A stretch of 64,000 nucleotides of DNA from Umboniibacter marinipuniceus (GCF_003688415.1 NZ_REFJ01000003.1:186001-250000), one strand, 5' to 3'; shown: positions 1 through 8,821, counted from the stretch's first letter. Made by a program: numbers and translations. The notes: a model not told the origin generated them from the letters alone.

Positions 1-724
1 CCTTTGAGACATTAACCGCGGTTGATAACGCTTTTTGCCACAGCAAAAAAGTGATGCTCATTTCAAATAATCCTACCCATAGAACGCTGGCATAGGAAGG
101 GTTGTCAGGCCAACTCTCACCTGAATAGAATACCATTAGCCAAACTGCCGGAAGCGCTACGCTAAAGCTTATTGCTAAATTTACTAAGGAATCACCGCTA
201 ATTTTAGTTGAAAGCAACCAATACCCAGCCCATAGCAACGTGCTGAATAGTGCCAACGACAACCCAAGCAGATCAATATCAAACTCAGCCGGCGACTTCC
301 CCTGAAGAGCAATCACCACTACACCGAAATAGCCCAACACACTCGCTATCTTATCCACCCGTCGCAGCGGCTTCTTTAATAGTGGCACTGCCAGCCAAGA
401 AAATGCGATAGCCCAAGTATAATTAACTGGTTGGGCGATCTGCGCAGGTAGACGATCATAGGCTTCAAAAAGCACTAAATAGTAGGCTGCCGGGTTTAAT
501 AATCCTGCCAGTGCCAGAAGGCTGAAACGCTTCCTAAAGGTAGTTTGAATATTAGCTCGGGACGATGTACTGAACACTACTAACCAAAGTACTAACGTGG
601 AAACCGTTACCGACAGCGCCAGTAACTGAATCACTGAAAAGTCCTTCAGTGCTAACTTAAAAGCCGTAGCAACGGTTGACCAAAGCAGAACAGCAGCCAG
701 GCCGTATAATATTGATGGATGCAT
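1..724 (-). CDS. EamA/DMT family transporter, partial (C-terminus outside window)
   Basis: My reading of the minus strand from the ATG at 724 gives an open frame to the window edge, about 241 residues, starting MHPSILYGLAAVLLWSTVAT. The pattern of roughly 20-residue hydrophobic segments, an early AVLLWSTVA helix and a QPVNYTWAIAFSWL segment is typical of the drug/metabolite transporter (EamA) superfamily, whose members have ten membrane helices and export or import small metabolites. The substrate cannot be told from sequence. About 50-60 residues of a normal 300-residue member are missing beyond base 1. It lies downstream of the MvaT-like gene on the same strand, but a strong intrinsic terminator separates them, so it probably has its own promoter. 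Confidence 0.8.
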   Translation of the reverse strand, partial: MHPSILYGLAAVLLWSTVATAFKLALKDFSVIQLLALSVTVSTLVLWLVVFSTSSRANIQTTFRKRFSLLALAGLLNPAAYYLVLFEAYDRLPAQIAQPVNYTWAIAFSWLAVPLLKKPLRRVDKIASVLGYFGVVVIALQGKSPAEFDIDLLGLSLALFSTLLWAGYWLLSTKISGDSLVNLAISFSVALPAVWLMVFYSGESWPDNPSYASVLWVGLFEMSITFLLWQKALSTAVNVSK

Positions 725-740
725 CGAATTCTCGTGTTTA

Positions 741-768
741 TAAAAAAACGGAGCGCCTCGCGCTCCGT
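741..768 (-). terminator. Intrinsic terminator of the MvaT-like gene
   Basis: An 8-bp GC-rich stem (ACGGAGCG / CGCTCCGT, five-base loop) at 748-768 is followed on the minus strand by TTTTTTTA. It sits 30 bases after the stop of the MvaT-like gene and before the start of the EamA transporter gene. Confidence 0.85.
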
Positions 769-796
769 TTTATATAGAAAGCTGTGCCCGTTAGAA

Positions 797-1285
797 TCAA
801 ATTTTCCAACTCATTAAGGTCTCGTCACCATATTGCTTGGACCAATCTTTTAATACCTTGGGTGCTCGTTTTAACTTCTCAACAACCTCGCCAGTGTGAG
901 GATTTTTATATCGACCCACTGGTACTTTAGGTTCATCACTAACACGCTTTTTCTTCGCTGACTTCTTTAGCTTCGCCGATGGTTTGGTAATAGCTGCCTT
1001 CAACTGAGGGTTATCGGCAAAAAATGCGGCAAGCTTCGCGAGATATTTAGGAGGATTCTTTTGCTTAGCCGCCGCTTTGACAACGCTCAGAAACTTATCC
1101 CCTTTAGCGCTTAAAAGATCAACTTCTGACAAACCATAGTCTGCAGCTAAGCGTTTCATCACGTTGCCAAACTCTTCTATACCCTGCAACTTATCGGCCT
1201 GGGCCTGCTTTAACGCCTCAAGCTTCTCTAGCTGCTTTTTATGCGCTTGGATTTCTTTATCAATATCAATGTTGAGTAAGCCCAT
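797..1285 (-). CDS. MvaT-like H-NS family nucleoid protein
   Basis: Protein of 162 residues. Residues about 8-45 form a charged heptad-like helix (dimerisation coiled coil), a Lys/Ala-rich linker follows at 100-118, and the C-terminus carries RYKNPHTGEVVE followed by LKDWSKQYG and a final SW. This matches, from memory, the C-terminal DNA-binding domain of Pseudomonas MvaT (YKNPHTGEVIE, then LKEWKAKWG, then SW). MvaT proteins silence AT-rich and foreign DNA by oligomerising in the minor groove. The central AT-pincer segment differs: the usual KGGNHKT is LKRAPKV here. The N-terminal part is also longer than MvaT (about 124 residues). ATG start. The upstream 1286-1509 gap is AT-rich and probably holds divergent promoters. 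Family call is firm; functional equivalence to MvaT is inferred. Confidence 0.8.
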   Translation of the reverse strand: MGLLNIDIDKEIQAHKKQLEKLEALKQAQADKLQGIEEFGNVMKRLAADYGLSEVDLLSAKGDKFLSVVKAAAKQKNPPKYLAKLAAFFADNPQLKAAITKPSAKLKKSAKKKRVSDEPKVPVGRYKNPHTGEVVEKLKRAPKVLKDWSKQYGDETLMSWKI

Positions 1286-1509
1286 TTAAGGCCCCCTTTA
1301 TTAGTTTAGATTTATTGAAATTGATGCTTCGCAATGCTTTCTGCGCTACGTTTCCGATAAACCATGCTAAATCCTCTTAGCAATCTTGTTACACTCGTTT
1401 ACGGCTGAAGCATGTGCTCTAATTATAACCATAATAAACTAGTTGGCTAGCCTACTATATGTAATAGTAAGTAATGGCTTTAATGTGAAAATTTGGTATC
1501 TCTAACATT

Positions 1510-3870
1510 ATGAATAAATTTCTACTTCGTATTCTACTACCCCTAACGGTAGTTATCTTATTAGCGTTTGCGGTAATCTTTATTGCCGGGCAGTTATCAA
1601 CGGCTCGCCTAGATGGCACCGTGGATTCAACTCATATTAGTGCGCCTGTCGTTGTTTCTCGTGATAGTTATGGCGTTCCTCATATCACTGGAGAATCGCG
1701 AGCAGATATTGCCTTTGCGATGGGCTACCTTCACGCCCAGGAACGCTTCTTTCAAATGGATTTGCTGCGCCGCGCCGCCGCGGGCGAGTTGAGTCAACTT
1801 GTGGGCGAAATGGCGATCGACCGTGACAAACGCTACCGATCTCATCTACTCAGAGAAAAAGCGTTAGCGGCCGTTGATGCCTTACCAAGTAATCACCTAA
1901 ACATCGCAAGCGCCTATACTAACGGTGTCAATCAAGGGCTGGCTGAGCTCACCGTTCGCCCCCCAGAATACTGGCTGTTGGGCCAGGCTCCCAAGCCTTG
2001 GTTAATTGAAGATAGCTTTCTGGTGAGTTTTTCAATGTGGATTCAATTGAATGATGAAGAAGCGTCTTTTGATCGAATTCGTCATAAGTTCTCTAACGCA
2101 GCACCCACTGCTCTTCATGCATTCCTTGCGCCAACCTTCTCTGAATGGGAAGCTCCACTCACTGCGTATGAATATCAACTACCCGCTACGCCATCCGCAG
2201 AGCTTATTGACCTATCCCTTAACACTGAGCTTGCTGAGCAGACCATTGATGTTGAGCAATTTAGCGCAATAGGTAGCAACAATTGGGCCATAGCAGGAAG
2301 TCGTAGTTCAACGGGTAAAGCCATTCTAGCCAATGACATGCATTTGGGTATCCAAGTGCCCAATACCTGGTATCGCGTTAGCTTCCAGGCCGGCGAAGCT
2401 ACTCCAATGGTTGGCGTAAGCCTTCCTGGTGCCCCACTTATCGTAGCGGGCTCTAACAGTATGGTTGCATGGGGATTTACCAACTCCTATGGCGATTGGA
2501 GTGATCTCATTAGCTTAGAGTTAAATGAAGATAGCACTGCCTATCGAACTAACGCTGGCTGGGAAGCAATTCAGATTCAAATTGAAGATATTCTTCTGCC
2601 AGATGGAAGATCCGTGCAACACGAAGTCCAGCTAAGCCGTTGGGGACCGATCTTGGCAAACAACGATGGCGGGACCTACGCCACCCGGTGGCTGGCTCAC
2701 GAAGCTCAAGCTGTTAATCTAAACCTGCTTGAAATGGAGCATGCCGCCAACGTGCACGAAGCTAAAATCGTGTGCAACCAATCTGGCATTCCCCCGCAAA
2801 ACTGCACCATGGCAGATAGTGAAGGAAATATTGGCTGGACTATTGGTGGCTATATTCCACAACGTATAGCCATTGATTACGGCGTACCAATAGCCTGGCA
2901 GGTCGCAGATATTAGCTGGGATCAGCAACTTAATATTGCCGACTACCCTGCCATTATCAATCCTGAAAGTGGACAAATTTGGACGGCCAACGCTAAGGTA
3001 GTCACTGGCGCAATGTTGGAGAAAATTGGCTCGGACGCCTACGACCTTGGCGCTCGTTCGATGCAAATTCGCGATAACCTGAGTACGCTTGAAAACGCGG
3101 ATGAATTTGATCTATTCGCCATTGCCTATGATGATCGCGCGCTTTTCTATCAACGTTGGGCAGATCACTTAATCTCAAGACTTGATGAATCTTCGGAGCT
3201 TCGGCATCAATCAGCCGCTCTTGCATTACGCAACTGGAACGGCAGAGCCGAGGCCTCCCAGATGGGTATGTCACTGGTGGCGGAATATAGAACTGCGCTT
3301 ATTTCAGACGTTTATCAACGAATAGGGCAATGGCTGAACACTGAGTTCAATGCCAAGTTAACTGAGCGAGAAGCAGCTCGGATAAGCAGAGGCGAAGATA
3401 CCGTATGGCAGCTCCTTCAGGATCAGCCGCCGCATTTCTTGCCTTACGGGGTGTCGTCTTGGAAGGAGTATGAATTGGCTATTTTCGATGAAATTATCAC
3501 GCCGTGGCTAGCCGAAAATGATACCTTAAGTACACGAGCAGAATGGGGCAGTGTAAATGGCGTTACCATCTCTCACCCACTTTCAGCTGCTTTGCCGAGC
3601 GTCTTAAGGAACTTTTTAGATATGGAAAGGCTTCCTTTGAACGGCGCCACAAATATGCCGCTTGTGCAATACGGGAGTTTAGGCGCGTCGGAGCATATTA
3701 TTGTGACCCCAAGTGCGGAGTCTCAGGGACTCTATAACATGCCTGGAGGCCAATCAGGCAATCCTTTTTCACCCTTCTACCGTATTGGACACACAGCTTG
3801 GGCCTCTGCCCAACCACTACCAATACTTTCCACAGGAACCGATTATCAATTCACTATTCAACCTAAGTAG
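1510..3870 (+). CDS. Penicillin acylase family protein (Ntn hydrolase; possible acyl-homoserine lactone acylase)
   Basis: Protein of 786 residues with an N-terminal hydrophobic segment (5-27) that could be a signal peptide or anchor to the periplasm. Family members are made as one chain and cut autocatalytically into alpha and beta subunits, the new N-terminal Ser of the beta chain being the nucleophile. Here GSNNWAIAGSRS places that residue at Ser256 after Gly255. Other family marks are RDSYGVPHI near residue 51, the MGYLHAQERFFQMDLLRR segment at 71-88, and NDMHL at about 275. Length fits quorum-quenching acylases of the PvdQ/QuiP type and penicillin G acylases alike, so the substrate is open. 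It is a single gene flanked by oppositely oriented neighbours, with no quorum-sensing genes nearby. No clear ribosome binding site precedes the ATG. Confidence 0.87.
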   Translation: MNKFLLRILLPLTVVILLAFAVIFIAGQLSTARLDGTVDSTHISAPVVVSRDSYGVPHITGESRADIAFAMGYLHAQERFFQMDLLRRAAAGELSQLVGEMAIDRDKRYRSHLLREKALAAVDALPSNHLNIASAYTNGVNQGLAELTVRPPEYWLLGQAPKPWLIEDSFLVSFSMWIQLNDEEASFDRIRHKFSNAAPTALHAFLAPTFSEWEAPLTAYEYQLPATPSAELIDLSLNTELAEQTIDVEQFSAIGSNNWAIAGSRSSTGKAILANDMHLGIQVPNTWYRVSFQAGEATPMVGVSLPGAPLIVAGSNSMVAWGFTNSYGDWSDLISLELNEDSTAYRTNAGWEAIQIQIEDILLPDGRSVQHEVQLSRWGPILANNDGGTYATRWLAHEAQAVNLNLLEMEHAANVHEAKIVCNQSGIPPQNCTMADSEGNIGWTIGGYIPQRIAIDYGVPIAWQVADISWDQQLNIADYPAIINPESGQIWTANAKVVTGAMLEKIGSDAYDLGARSMQIRDNLSTLENADEFDLFAIAYDDRALFYQRWADHLISRLDESSELRHQSAALALRNWNGRAEASQMGMSLVAEYRTALISDVYQRIGQWLNTEFNAKLTEREAARISRGEDTVWQLLQDQPPHFLPYGVSSWKEYELAIFDEIITPWLAENDTLSTRAEWGSVNGVTISHPLSAALPSVLRNFLDMERLPLNGATNMPLVQYGSLGASEHIIVTPSAESQGLYNMPGGQSGNPFSPFYRIGHTAWASAQPLPILSTGTDYQFTIQPK

Positions 3871-3892
3871 CTAGCGTTAGAAATTCGGTCAA

Positions 3893-4513
3893 TCAGCTTG
3901 CTTTGTGGAGACCACACTCGGCGTTATCGCTGAGTTTGGTTGGATCGAAGTAATGCGTTGGGGAAGGCAAGTTGTGACGTTTGAGGTAGGCCTCGATGTC
4001 TTTTTGCTGCCAATAGAAGAACGGCGCTACTCGCAGTAGGCCACGATGATCAAGCGAGACAATATCAAGCGTCTTTCGGTAATCGGTTTCGTAACGACTA
4101 ATGCCCGTTAACCAAACATCGGGCTGATACGTTTGAATGGCACGTTGGAAAGGCTCCAATTTTACCTCTTTAGTAAAACGGGAAAACGCAATTTCATCCT
4201 CTGGTACCGGTACGCCCCCCGAGATGGCAAGTCGACGTTCGGTGGTAACTTGAGGAGTGAATACCTGAAGGTTTGGTTTGAACCGGCTAATGATTTGTTC
4301 AACATACTGATAGGTATGTTTAAGGTTATAGCCATGATCTACCCAAATTAACGGTAGTTCAGGCGCTTCCTTTTGCAGTGCGTGAATCAGTACTGCTGAA
4401 GTTTTACCAAAGCTCGTGGTCGCGATTGGACGCTTACTCACACTCAGCGCCCAACGGATAATTGCCGCAGGGGATTCGTGTCGAAGAGTTTTGTTAATCG
4501 CTGTTAAATCCAT
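3893..4513 (-). CDS. cysH: Phosphoadenylyl-sulfate reductase family protein
   Basis: Reduces PAPS (or APS) to sulfite in assimilatory sulfate reduction. Counted from a TTG at 4531 the frame has 212 residues; the ATG at 4513 (206 residues) is the likelier start. A PP-loop for the adenylate reads TTSFGKTSAVLIH, and the C-terminus ends in the catalytic ECGLH motif. The cysteine pairs that bind the 4Fe-4S cluster in APS reductases are absent, which points to the thioredoxin-dependent PAPS type. The usual SFGAQSA loop is SFGKTSA here, and the GLRR-type segment is GISRYETDYR, so it is a diverged member. No other sulfate-assimilation gene lies beside it. Confidence 0.82.
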   Translation of the reverse strand: MDLTAINKTLRHESPAAIIRWALSVSKRPIATTSFGKTSAVLIHALQKEAPELPLIWVDHGYNLKHTYQYVEQIISRFKPNLQVFTPQVTTERRLAISGGVPVPEDEIAFSRFTKEVKLEPFQRAIQTYQPDVWLTGISRYETDYRKTLDIVSLDHRGLLRVAPFFYWQQKDIEAYLKRHNLPSPTHYFDPTKLSDNAECGLHKAS

Positions 4514-4634
4514 TTCTAGTGTCTCTACCAATCATCTATGGTAGTAACATTAAACGAAAGCTTATAACCTTATAAATACAATCTTGAACTACAACTGTAA
4601 CCTTTAGTTATAAGCCCCCATTTCTAGTGGACGT

Positions 4635-6029
4635 TTAGTTCCCTTCAGCCGGGATATGAGAGGCGAGGTAAACGAGAGTAATCCATGCCGCAACGTTCTG
4701 ATTTAATGCCTCAGGATCAATCTTATCCAATGTGTCATTAGCGGTGTGGTGGTAGTCAAAGTAGTCAGTACCATCTTGGCTCAACCGTACAACCGGTATA
4801 CCGAGCTGTTGAAGGGGAATAATGTCGGGCCCACCACCTGACTCTAGTCCACCGCGCTCTATGCCTAATGGCTCCAGGATTGGGAATATTTGCTCAAACG
4901 AAGGTAATAGCGCTTCGCTGACATTGGTATCGTAACGCCACACGCGCCCAGCACCGAAATCAGACTCAGAGCCCAAAAAGTGCTGTGCTATCTCAGTCTC
5001 ATGAGCCGCCGCGTATGCATACGCGCCAATCAGCCCCTGCTCTTCATTGGCAAAGGCCACCATTCGAATTGTTCGTCCAGGTCGTGCATCCTCTGAAAGA
5101 AGACGATGAGCCGCCGCTGTGGTAACCGCAACACCAGCACCATCATCTAACGCGCCGGTTCCTAAATCCCATGAATCAAGGTGTCCGCCAATGACGATAA
5201 CTTCTTCTGGCCATCTAGAACCCGTTACCTCAGCAATCACATTATGCCCAGTGTAAGTGCCGGTGAAACCCGCTGAGATATCTATCGAGACCGTTAACGC
5301 TCCACGCTGAAGCAATCGCTCTACTTGGTCCGCATCGGGATTAGATAGCGCTGCCGCAGGAATCTTTGGAATGTCCTCGTCGTAACGCATCATTCCCGTA
5401 TGGGCAAAACGATCGCTGTCGGTGCCTACACTACGAATTAAAACGGCTACGGCACCTTTGGCTCCTGCTACTTTGGCGCCACCACTTCTGCCCGCCACTA
5501 CTGGTCCATAGCCACTGCCATCAATGGTCTTCTCCATGCGCTTATTGATGAACACAATCTTCCCAGCTACCTCTTCGTCCGCAGCAGCTTGAAGATCATC
5601 GATGGTCGCAAAGTACACCACTGGAGCAACCAACACACCATTGGTACCCACACTACCGCCGAGGGCAGTAATGGCAAGCGGCTGCTCAAATGGTGCAACC
5701 ACATTAGCCATTTCATGATGGCGTTCCCATAGCGGGTACTCAACGGGCTCTAAGGTTACCTTATCGAAGCCCAGGTCACGAAAGCGTTGCTCCATCCACT
5801 CCACGCCCTTTGCGTCAGATGGCGTTCCAGGCATGCGAGCCCCCACCTCTGTGGTGAGATCTTCAACGACTTCCCACGCTACATTGCTTGCTAACATTTC
5901 GTCACGAAGTTGTGCTGCCGTTCGAAGTTGCTCATCCGTCAAAGCTCCGGCTGTTTGATTCGGCGGGGTTTGTTCGCCACCGCAACCAACCAATAGTGCC
6001 GAGAGGCACAGGAGTGGAAGTAGTTTCAT
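4635..6029 (-). CDS. M28 family zinc metallopeptidase, lipoprotein
   Basis: Protein of 464 residues. A lipobox LVGC puts the lipid-modified Cys at residue 16, so the mature protein is membrane-anchored, facing the periplasm or outside. The M28 catalytic core is clear: GGHLDSWDLGTG with metal ligand His283 and Asp285, then ALDDGAG with bridging Asp295, ANEEQGLIGA with the Glu pair 329-330, and a late YHHTANDTLD with the last ligand. A protease-associated (PA) domain probably occupies about 130-250, inserted ahead of the core as in many secreted aminopeptidases. AAGGAAACAAC lies just before the ATG. Likely an aminopeptidase or glutamate carboxypeptidase-like enzyme used in peptide scavenging; the exact substrate is unknown. 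Confidence 0.88.
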   Translation of the reverse strand: MKLLPLLCLSALLVGCGGEQTPPNQTAGALTDEQLRTAAQLRDEMLASNVAWEVVEDLTTEVGARMPGTPSDAKGVEWMEQRFRDLGFDKVTLEPVEYPLWERHHEMANVVAPFEQPLAITALGGSVGTNGVLVAPVVYFATIDDLQAAADEEVAGKIVFINKRMEKTIDGSGYGPVVAGRSGGAKVAGAKGAVAVLIRSVGTDSDRFAHTGMMRYDEDIPKIPAAALSNPDADQVERLLQRGALTVSIDISAGFTGTYTGHNVIAEVTGSRWPEEVIVIGGHLDSWDLGTGALDDGAGVAVTTAAAHRLLSEDARPGRTIRMVAFANEEQGLIGAYAYAAAHETEIAQHFLGSESDFGAGRVWRYDTNVSEALLPSFEQIFPILEPLGIERGGLESGGGPDIIPLQQLGIPVVRLSQDGTDYFDYHHTANDTLDKIDPEALNQNVAAWITLVYLASHIPAEGN

Positions 6030-6118
6030 GTTGTTTCCTTTATAATGTAAAAATCGACGTTATCAGGCTAACGTATAAAGCTAGTAACGGCAAAATAATG
6101 TGTTTAAGAGGTTATCAA

Positions 6119-6598
6119 ATGGATAAAATTCACACTCACTCGGTAGTCACCTTCGATTTTGTCGCGCGGACCGCCACGGGGCAAGAGCTGGACAGTAGCG
6201 TTAAGAGAGGTGAACCGCTCCATATATTGATGGGTGCCGACAATGTTATCGAAGGAATTGAAGACGCGCTTCTCGGAAAGTCCGTAGGCGATTCAATGAA
6301 CCTCGACATTCCAGCAGCGAAAGCCTACGGCGAGTACGTTGATGAGCTGGTTCAAAATGCGCCACGAGATGCTTTTCAAATCGACAGTCTTGAGGTGGGA
6401 GATCGCTTCAACGCGACAACCGAAGATGGGGAGGAAATCTCAGTAAAGGTCACCCATATCGATGGTGACTCCATTACCGTCGACGGCAATCATGAGCTAG
6501 CTGGCCTCGACCTGAACTTCAGTATCGATGTACTGGCCGTTCGTGAGGCCACCGAAGTTGAAGTAGAAATTGGGCAGGCGATTGAAGACGAAGGCTAA
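6119..6598 (+). CDS. FKBP-type peptidyl-prolyl cis-trans isomerase, SlyD/FkpB-like
   Basis: The frame is open from 5888, but the ATG at 6119 gives a 159-residue protein beginning MDKIHTHSVVTFDF, which fits the family, and AAGAGG stands about 8 bases upstream. FKBP half-motifs are GQELDSS and PLHILMGADNVIEGIEDALLGKSVGD, followed by the insert-in-flap region and an acidic tail. It lacks the His/Cys-rich metal tail of E. coli SlyD, so it is nearer FkpB or short SlyD forms. Such proteins speed prolyl isomerisation and act as chaperones in the cytoplasm. The 3' end overlaps the start of the rsuA-like gene, which suggests translational coupling. Confidence 0.87.
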   Translation: MDKIHTHSVVTFDFVARTATGQELDSSVKRGEPLHILMGADNVIEGIEDALLGKSVGDSMNLDIPAAKAYGEYVDELVQNAPRDAFQIDSLEVGDRFNATTEDGEEISVKVTHIDGDSITVDGNHELAGLDLNFSIDVLAVREATEVEVEIGQAIEDEG

Positions 6599-7283
6599 TA
6601 TCCGCTTGGATCGTTGGCTAGCCGAGCACTCAAACTTAAGCCGCAGCGAAGCCAAGGCCGCAGTGAGAGCTAAACGCGTTAAAGTAGACTGCCATCTCGC
6701 CATCAGCGCCAGCCAAAAGGTAGACTCGGAAGCGGTCATCCTAGTGGATAATGAGCTGGTTGCCATTCGTGTGCCTCAATATGTGATGTTGCACAAGCCC
6801 CTGGGCGTTATATGCGCAACCATAGATGGGCTTCACCAAACGGTAATAGACCTCCTGCCCCCAGCCTTCAAAACCCTCCACCCGGTTGGGAGACTGGACA
6901 AGGAGACTACTGGCCTCGTCATCCTTACTGACGATGGTCAGTGGAGCCACCGAGTTGCTCACCCCAAGTACAATTGCGAGAAGCGTTACTTAGTCACTAC
7001 TAAATGGCCGATCCCTGAAGCAACCATTGAACGCCTCCTCGCTGGCGTTGTCTTACGTGACGACCCAACTCCCGTGGCGGCCAAATCTATCGATCGATTG
7101 GCCGACAACCAGCTCATGATTACAATTAGCGAAGGACGCTATCATCAAGTTCGGAGAATGATTGCGGCCTGTGAAAATCGTGTAATGCAATTGCATCGCA
7201 CCAATATTGGCTCCTTGGAACTGGATATTAGTGAGGGAGAATGGCGACAATTAACGCCCGAAGAGGTTTCATCATTAGCATGA
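6570..7283 (+). CDS. rsuA: 16S rRNA pseudouridine(516) synthase
   Basis: An S4 RNA-binding domain at the N-terminus (RLDRWLAEHSNLSRSEAKAA) is followed by the pseudouridine synthase domain with GRLDKETTGLVILTDDGQW, which contains the catalytic Asp. The stretches TDDGQWSHR and ISEGRYHQVRRM are the form seen in E. coli RsuA rather than RluE or RluF, so I assign the U516 enzyme. The start must be a non-ATG codon: TTG at 6570 (238 codons with the stop) or TTG at 6582. Both overlap the end of the FKBP gene. The stop overlaps the next start in an ATGA. Confidence 0.85.
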   Translation: MGRRLKTKANIRLDRWLAEHSNLSRSEAKAAVRAKRVKVDCHLAISASQKVDSEAVILVDNELVAIRVPQYVMLHKPLGVICATIDGLHQTVIDLLPPAFKTLHPVGRLDKETTGLVILTDDGQWSHRVAHPKYNCEKRYLVTTKWPIPEATIERLLAGVVLRDDPTPVAAKSIDRLADNQLMITISEGRYHQVRRMIAACENRVMQLHRTNIGSLELDISEGEWRQLTPEEVSSLA

Positions 7284-8275
7284 CAGATCCAGCCATTGAA
7301 TTATTAAAGCCCTTCGTCTGTGGCGATACCTTGCTGCTAGCAGACGAGCATTGGTCGCTCGAAGACTGTATTAAAGCCAAACACTGTATCACCAATCGGT
7401 TTCGTTCAGCGCTACCGGATTCCGTTCTTTTTAACGACTTCGTTGCGCCTCAAGATGAGCAGTATTCGCGCGTCGTTTATCGACTGAGTAAGGAGCGGGC
7501 CGTCGTCTATCGCTGCCTAAATCTCGCCGCGGAAATGCTTTCTCTTAATGGTCAACTAGTCATCGCAGGTGGTAATAAAGAAGGGATTAAGACCGCGCTG
7601 AAGCAGGCCAAGCAGCTGTTCGGGCCACAAATTGAAACCACCCTTCACAGCGGTTATCGACTGGCGATTATTAGCAAGGCGCAGGCAATAACGGCTATCG
7701 ATGACAACAATTATACACAGCTACGAGAACTTAACGTTAAGGGACAGGCATTCTGGTCTAAGCCTGGCCTATTTGGTTGGGACAAAGTAGATCGTGGTTC
7801 TGAGATTTTAGTTGCCGCAATTGATAAGCAGTTAGATGGATCAGTTTTAGACCTAGGTTGTGGCTGGGGCTTTCTCTCTAGGGCCGCGCTTAAGCAAGAC
7901 ATTGACTCATTAACCGCTAGTGACAACAACGCGGCAGCGTTGATTGCTACAACAAAGAATTTGGCACCGTGGGCCCATAAGGTGACGGTTGTAGCGGACG
8001 ATTGCGGTGAATCATTAGCGGCTAGACAATTCAATCACATTATATGTAATCCACCCTTCCATCAGGGATTTGACCACCAGACTCAACTTACTGAAAAGTT
8101 CATCAACCAGAGCGCGAGGCTCGTGCGTCGTGACGGCACCGTTTGGTGGGTAGTAAATCAATTCGTGGGTGTGAGTCAGTTGGCCCAGCGGGCGTTTAAC
8201 CAGCGCGACCATATCGAACGCCGAGATGGCTTTGACGTATGGCGTCTTAGCGGCCCGAAGGATTTAGCAAACTAG
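7280..8275 (+). CDS. rsmC: RsmC-like class I SAM-dependent methyltransferase
   Basis: 331 residues from the ATG at 7280, which shares four bases (ATGA) with the rsuA stop; an upstream in-frame ATG at 7241 would lie inside rsuA and is less likely. The C-terminal half has the SAM-binding motif VLDLGCGWGFLS and the base-methylation motif CNPPFHQGF. The preceding PGLFGWDKVDRGSEIL matches the entry segment of the MTS family that includes RsmC, which makes m2G1207 in 16S rRNA. The N-terminal half is a diverged methyltransferase-like domain, as in RsmC. Being next to rsuA supports an rRNA target. RlmG is a possible alternative. Confidence 0.78.
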   Translation: MTDPAIELLKPFVCGDTLLLADEHWSLEDCIKAKHCITNRFRSALPDSVLFNDFVAPQDEQYSRVVYRLSKERAVVYRCLNLAAEMLSLNGQLVIAGGNKEGIKTALKQAKQLFGPQIETTLHSGYRLAIISKAQAITAIDDNNYTQLRELNVKGQAFWSKPGLFGWDKVDRGSEILVAAIDKQLDGSVLDLGCGWGFLSRAALKQDIDSLTASDNNAAALIATTKNLAPWAHKVTVVADDCGESLAARQFNHIICNPPFHQGFDHQTQLTEKFINQSARLVRRDGTVWWVVNQFVGVSQLAQRAFNQRDHIERRDGFDVWRLSGPKDLAN

Positions 8276-8358
8276 TAGCCGATGAAATAAAAACCAATTC
8301 CTGCGAAGACAATCGCAGCAATCAGCGGAACAGCTTGATTTAATAAGTCTCGAAACAT
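8272..8358 (-). CDS. Possible 28-residue single-span membrane protein
   Basis: A 28-codon minus-strand frame runs from the ATG at 8358 to a TAG at 8272. It encodes a short polar start (MFRDLLNQ) and then a 16-18 residue hydrophobic span (AVPLIAAIVFAGIGFYF). Such small one-helix proteins are often missed by annotation. It sits exactly in the gap between the rsmC-like and Rieske genes, on the opposite strand, overlapping the former by four bases. A GGG eight bases upstream is only a weak ribosome binding site, so it may be chance. Confidence 0.35.
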   Translation of the reverse strand: MFRDLLNQAVPLIAAIVFAGIGFYFIGY

Positions 8359-8452
8359 GTGCTTACCCAGATAACAATTGCGGGCTAGTCTACTGAAGCA
8401 TTCACCGCTAAGCTATCAGTGTATCGTCGCACCGAATAAGGTAAATCGCTTA

Positions 8453-8821
8453 ATGACTGAAGCCGCTAAGCACACTATAGGGTCCGTTCTAAAAGCAAAG
8501 CTTAAACTTGGCTTAAATCTGGTTTCCGTGAGTAATCGGGATATTATCTTAATTCGTAACCGTGACGACTTCATTGCCTTTGAGAACCGCTGCCCTCACC
8601 GCAATAAGGCGCTCTACCGAGACGACTCGACGTTAGAATTCGATCAACACCACCTTATATGCCAACATCACGGAGCGATTTTTGAGCTACCACACGGAGA
8701 GTGTATTGCCGGCCCTTGCGCCGAGGAGAAGCTAACTCCAATATCCTTAAGCGCAACAGATCAAACGCTGACACTCTATTTGGCCCCGGATCATAGCGCT
8801 CAGGGTAAACACGACGACTAA
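8453..8821 (+). CDS. Rieske [2Fe-2S] domain protein
   Basis: The ATG at 8453 gives 122 residues; the frame extends upstream without a better start. Rieske ligands are in place: Cys47 and His49 in RCPHRN, Cys70 and His73 in CQHHG. The protein is only the Rieske fold, with no oxygenase catalytic domain, so it resembles ferredoxin components of dioxygenases or NirD-like subunits. It has no partner reductase or oxygenase in the window, so its electron partner is unknown. Upstream AAGG is at a distance of about 11 bases. Confidence 0.82.
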   Translation: MTEAAKHTIGSVLKAKLKLGLNLVSVSNRDIILIRNRDDFIAFENRCPHRNKALYRDDSTLEFDQHHLICQHHGAIFELPHGECIAGPCAEEKLTPISLSATDQTLTLYLAPDHSAQGKHDD

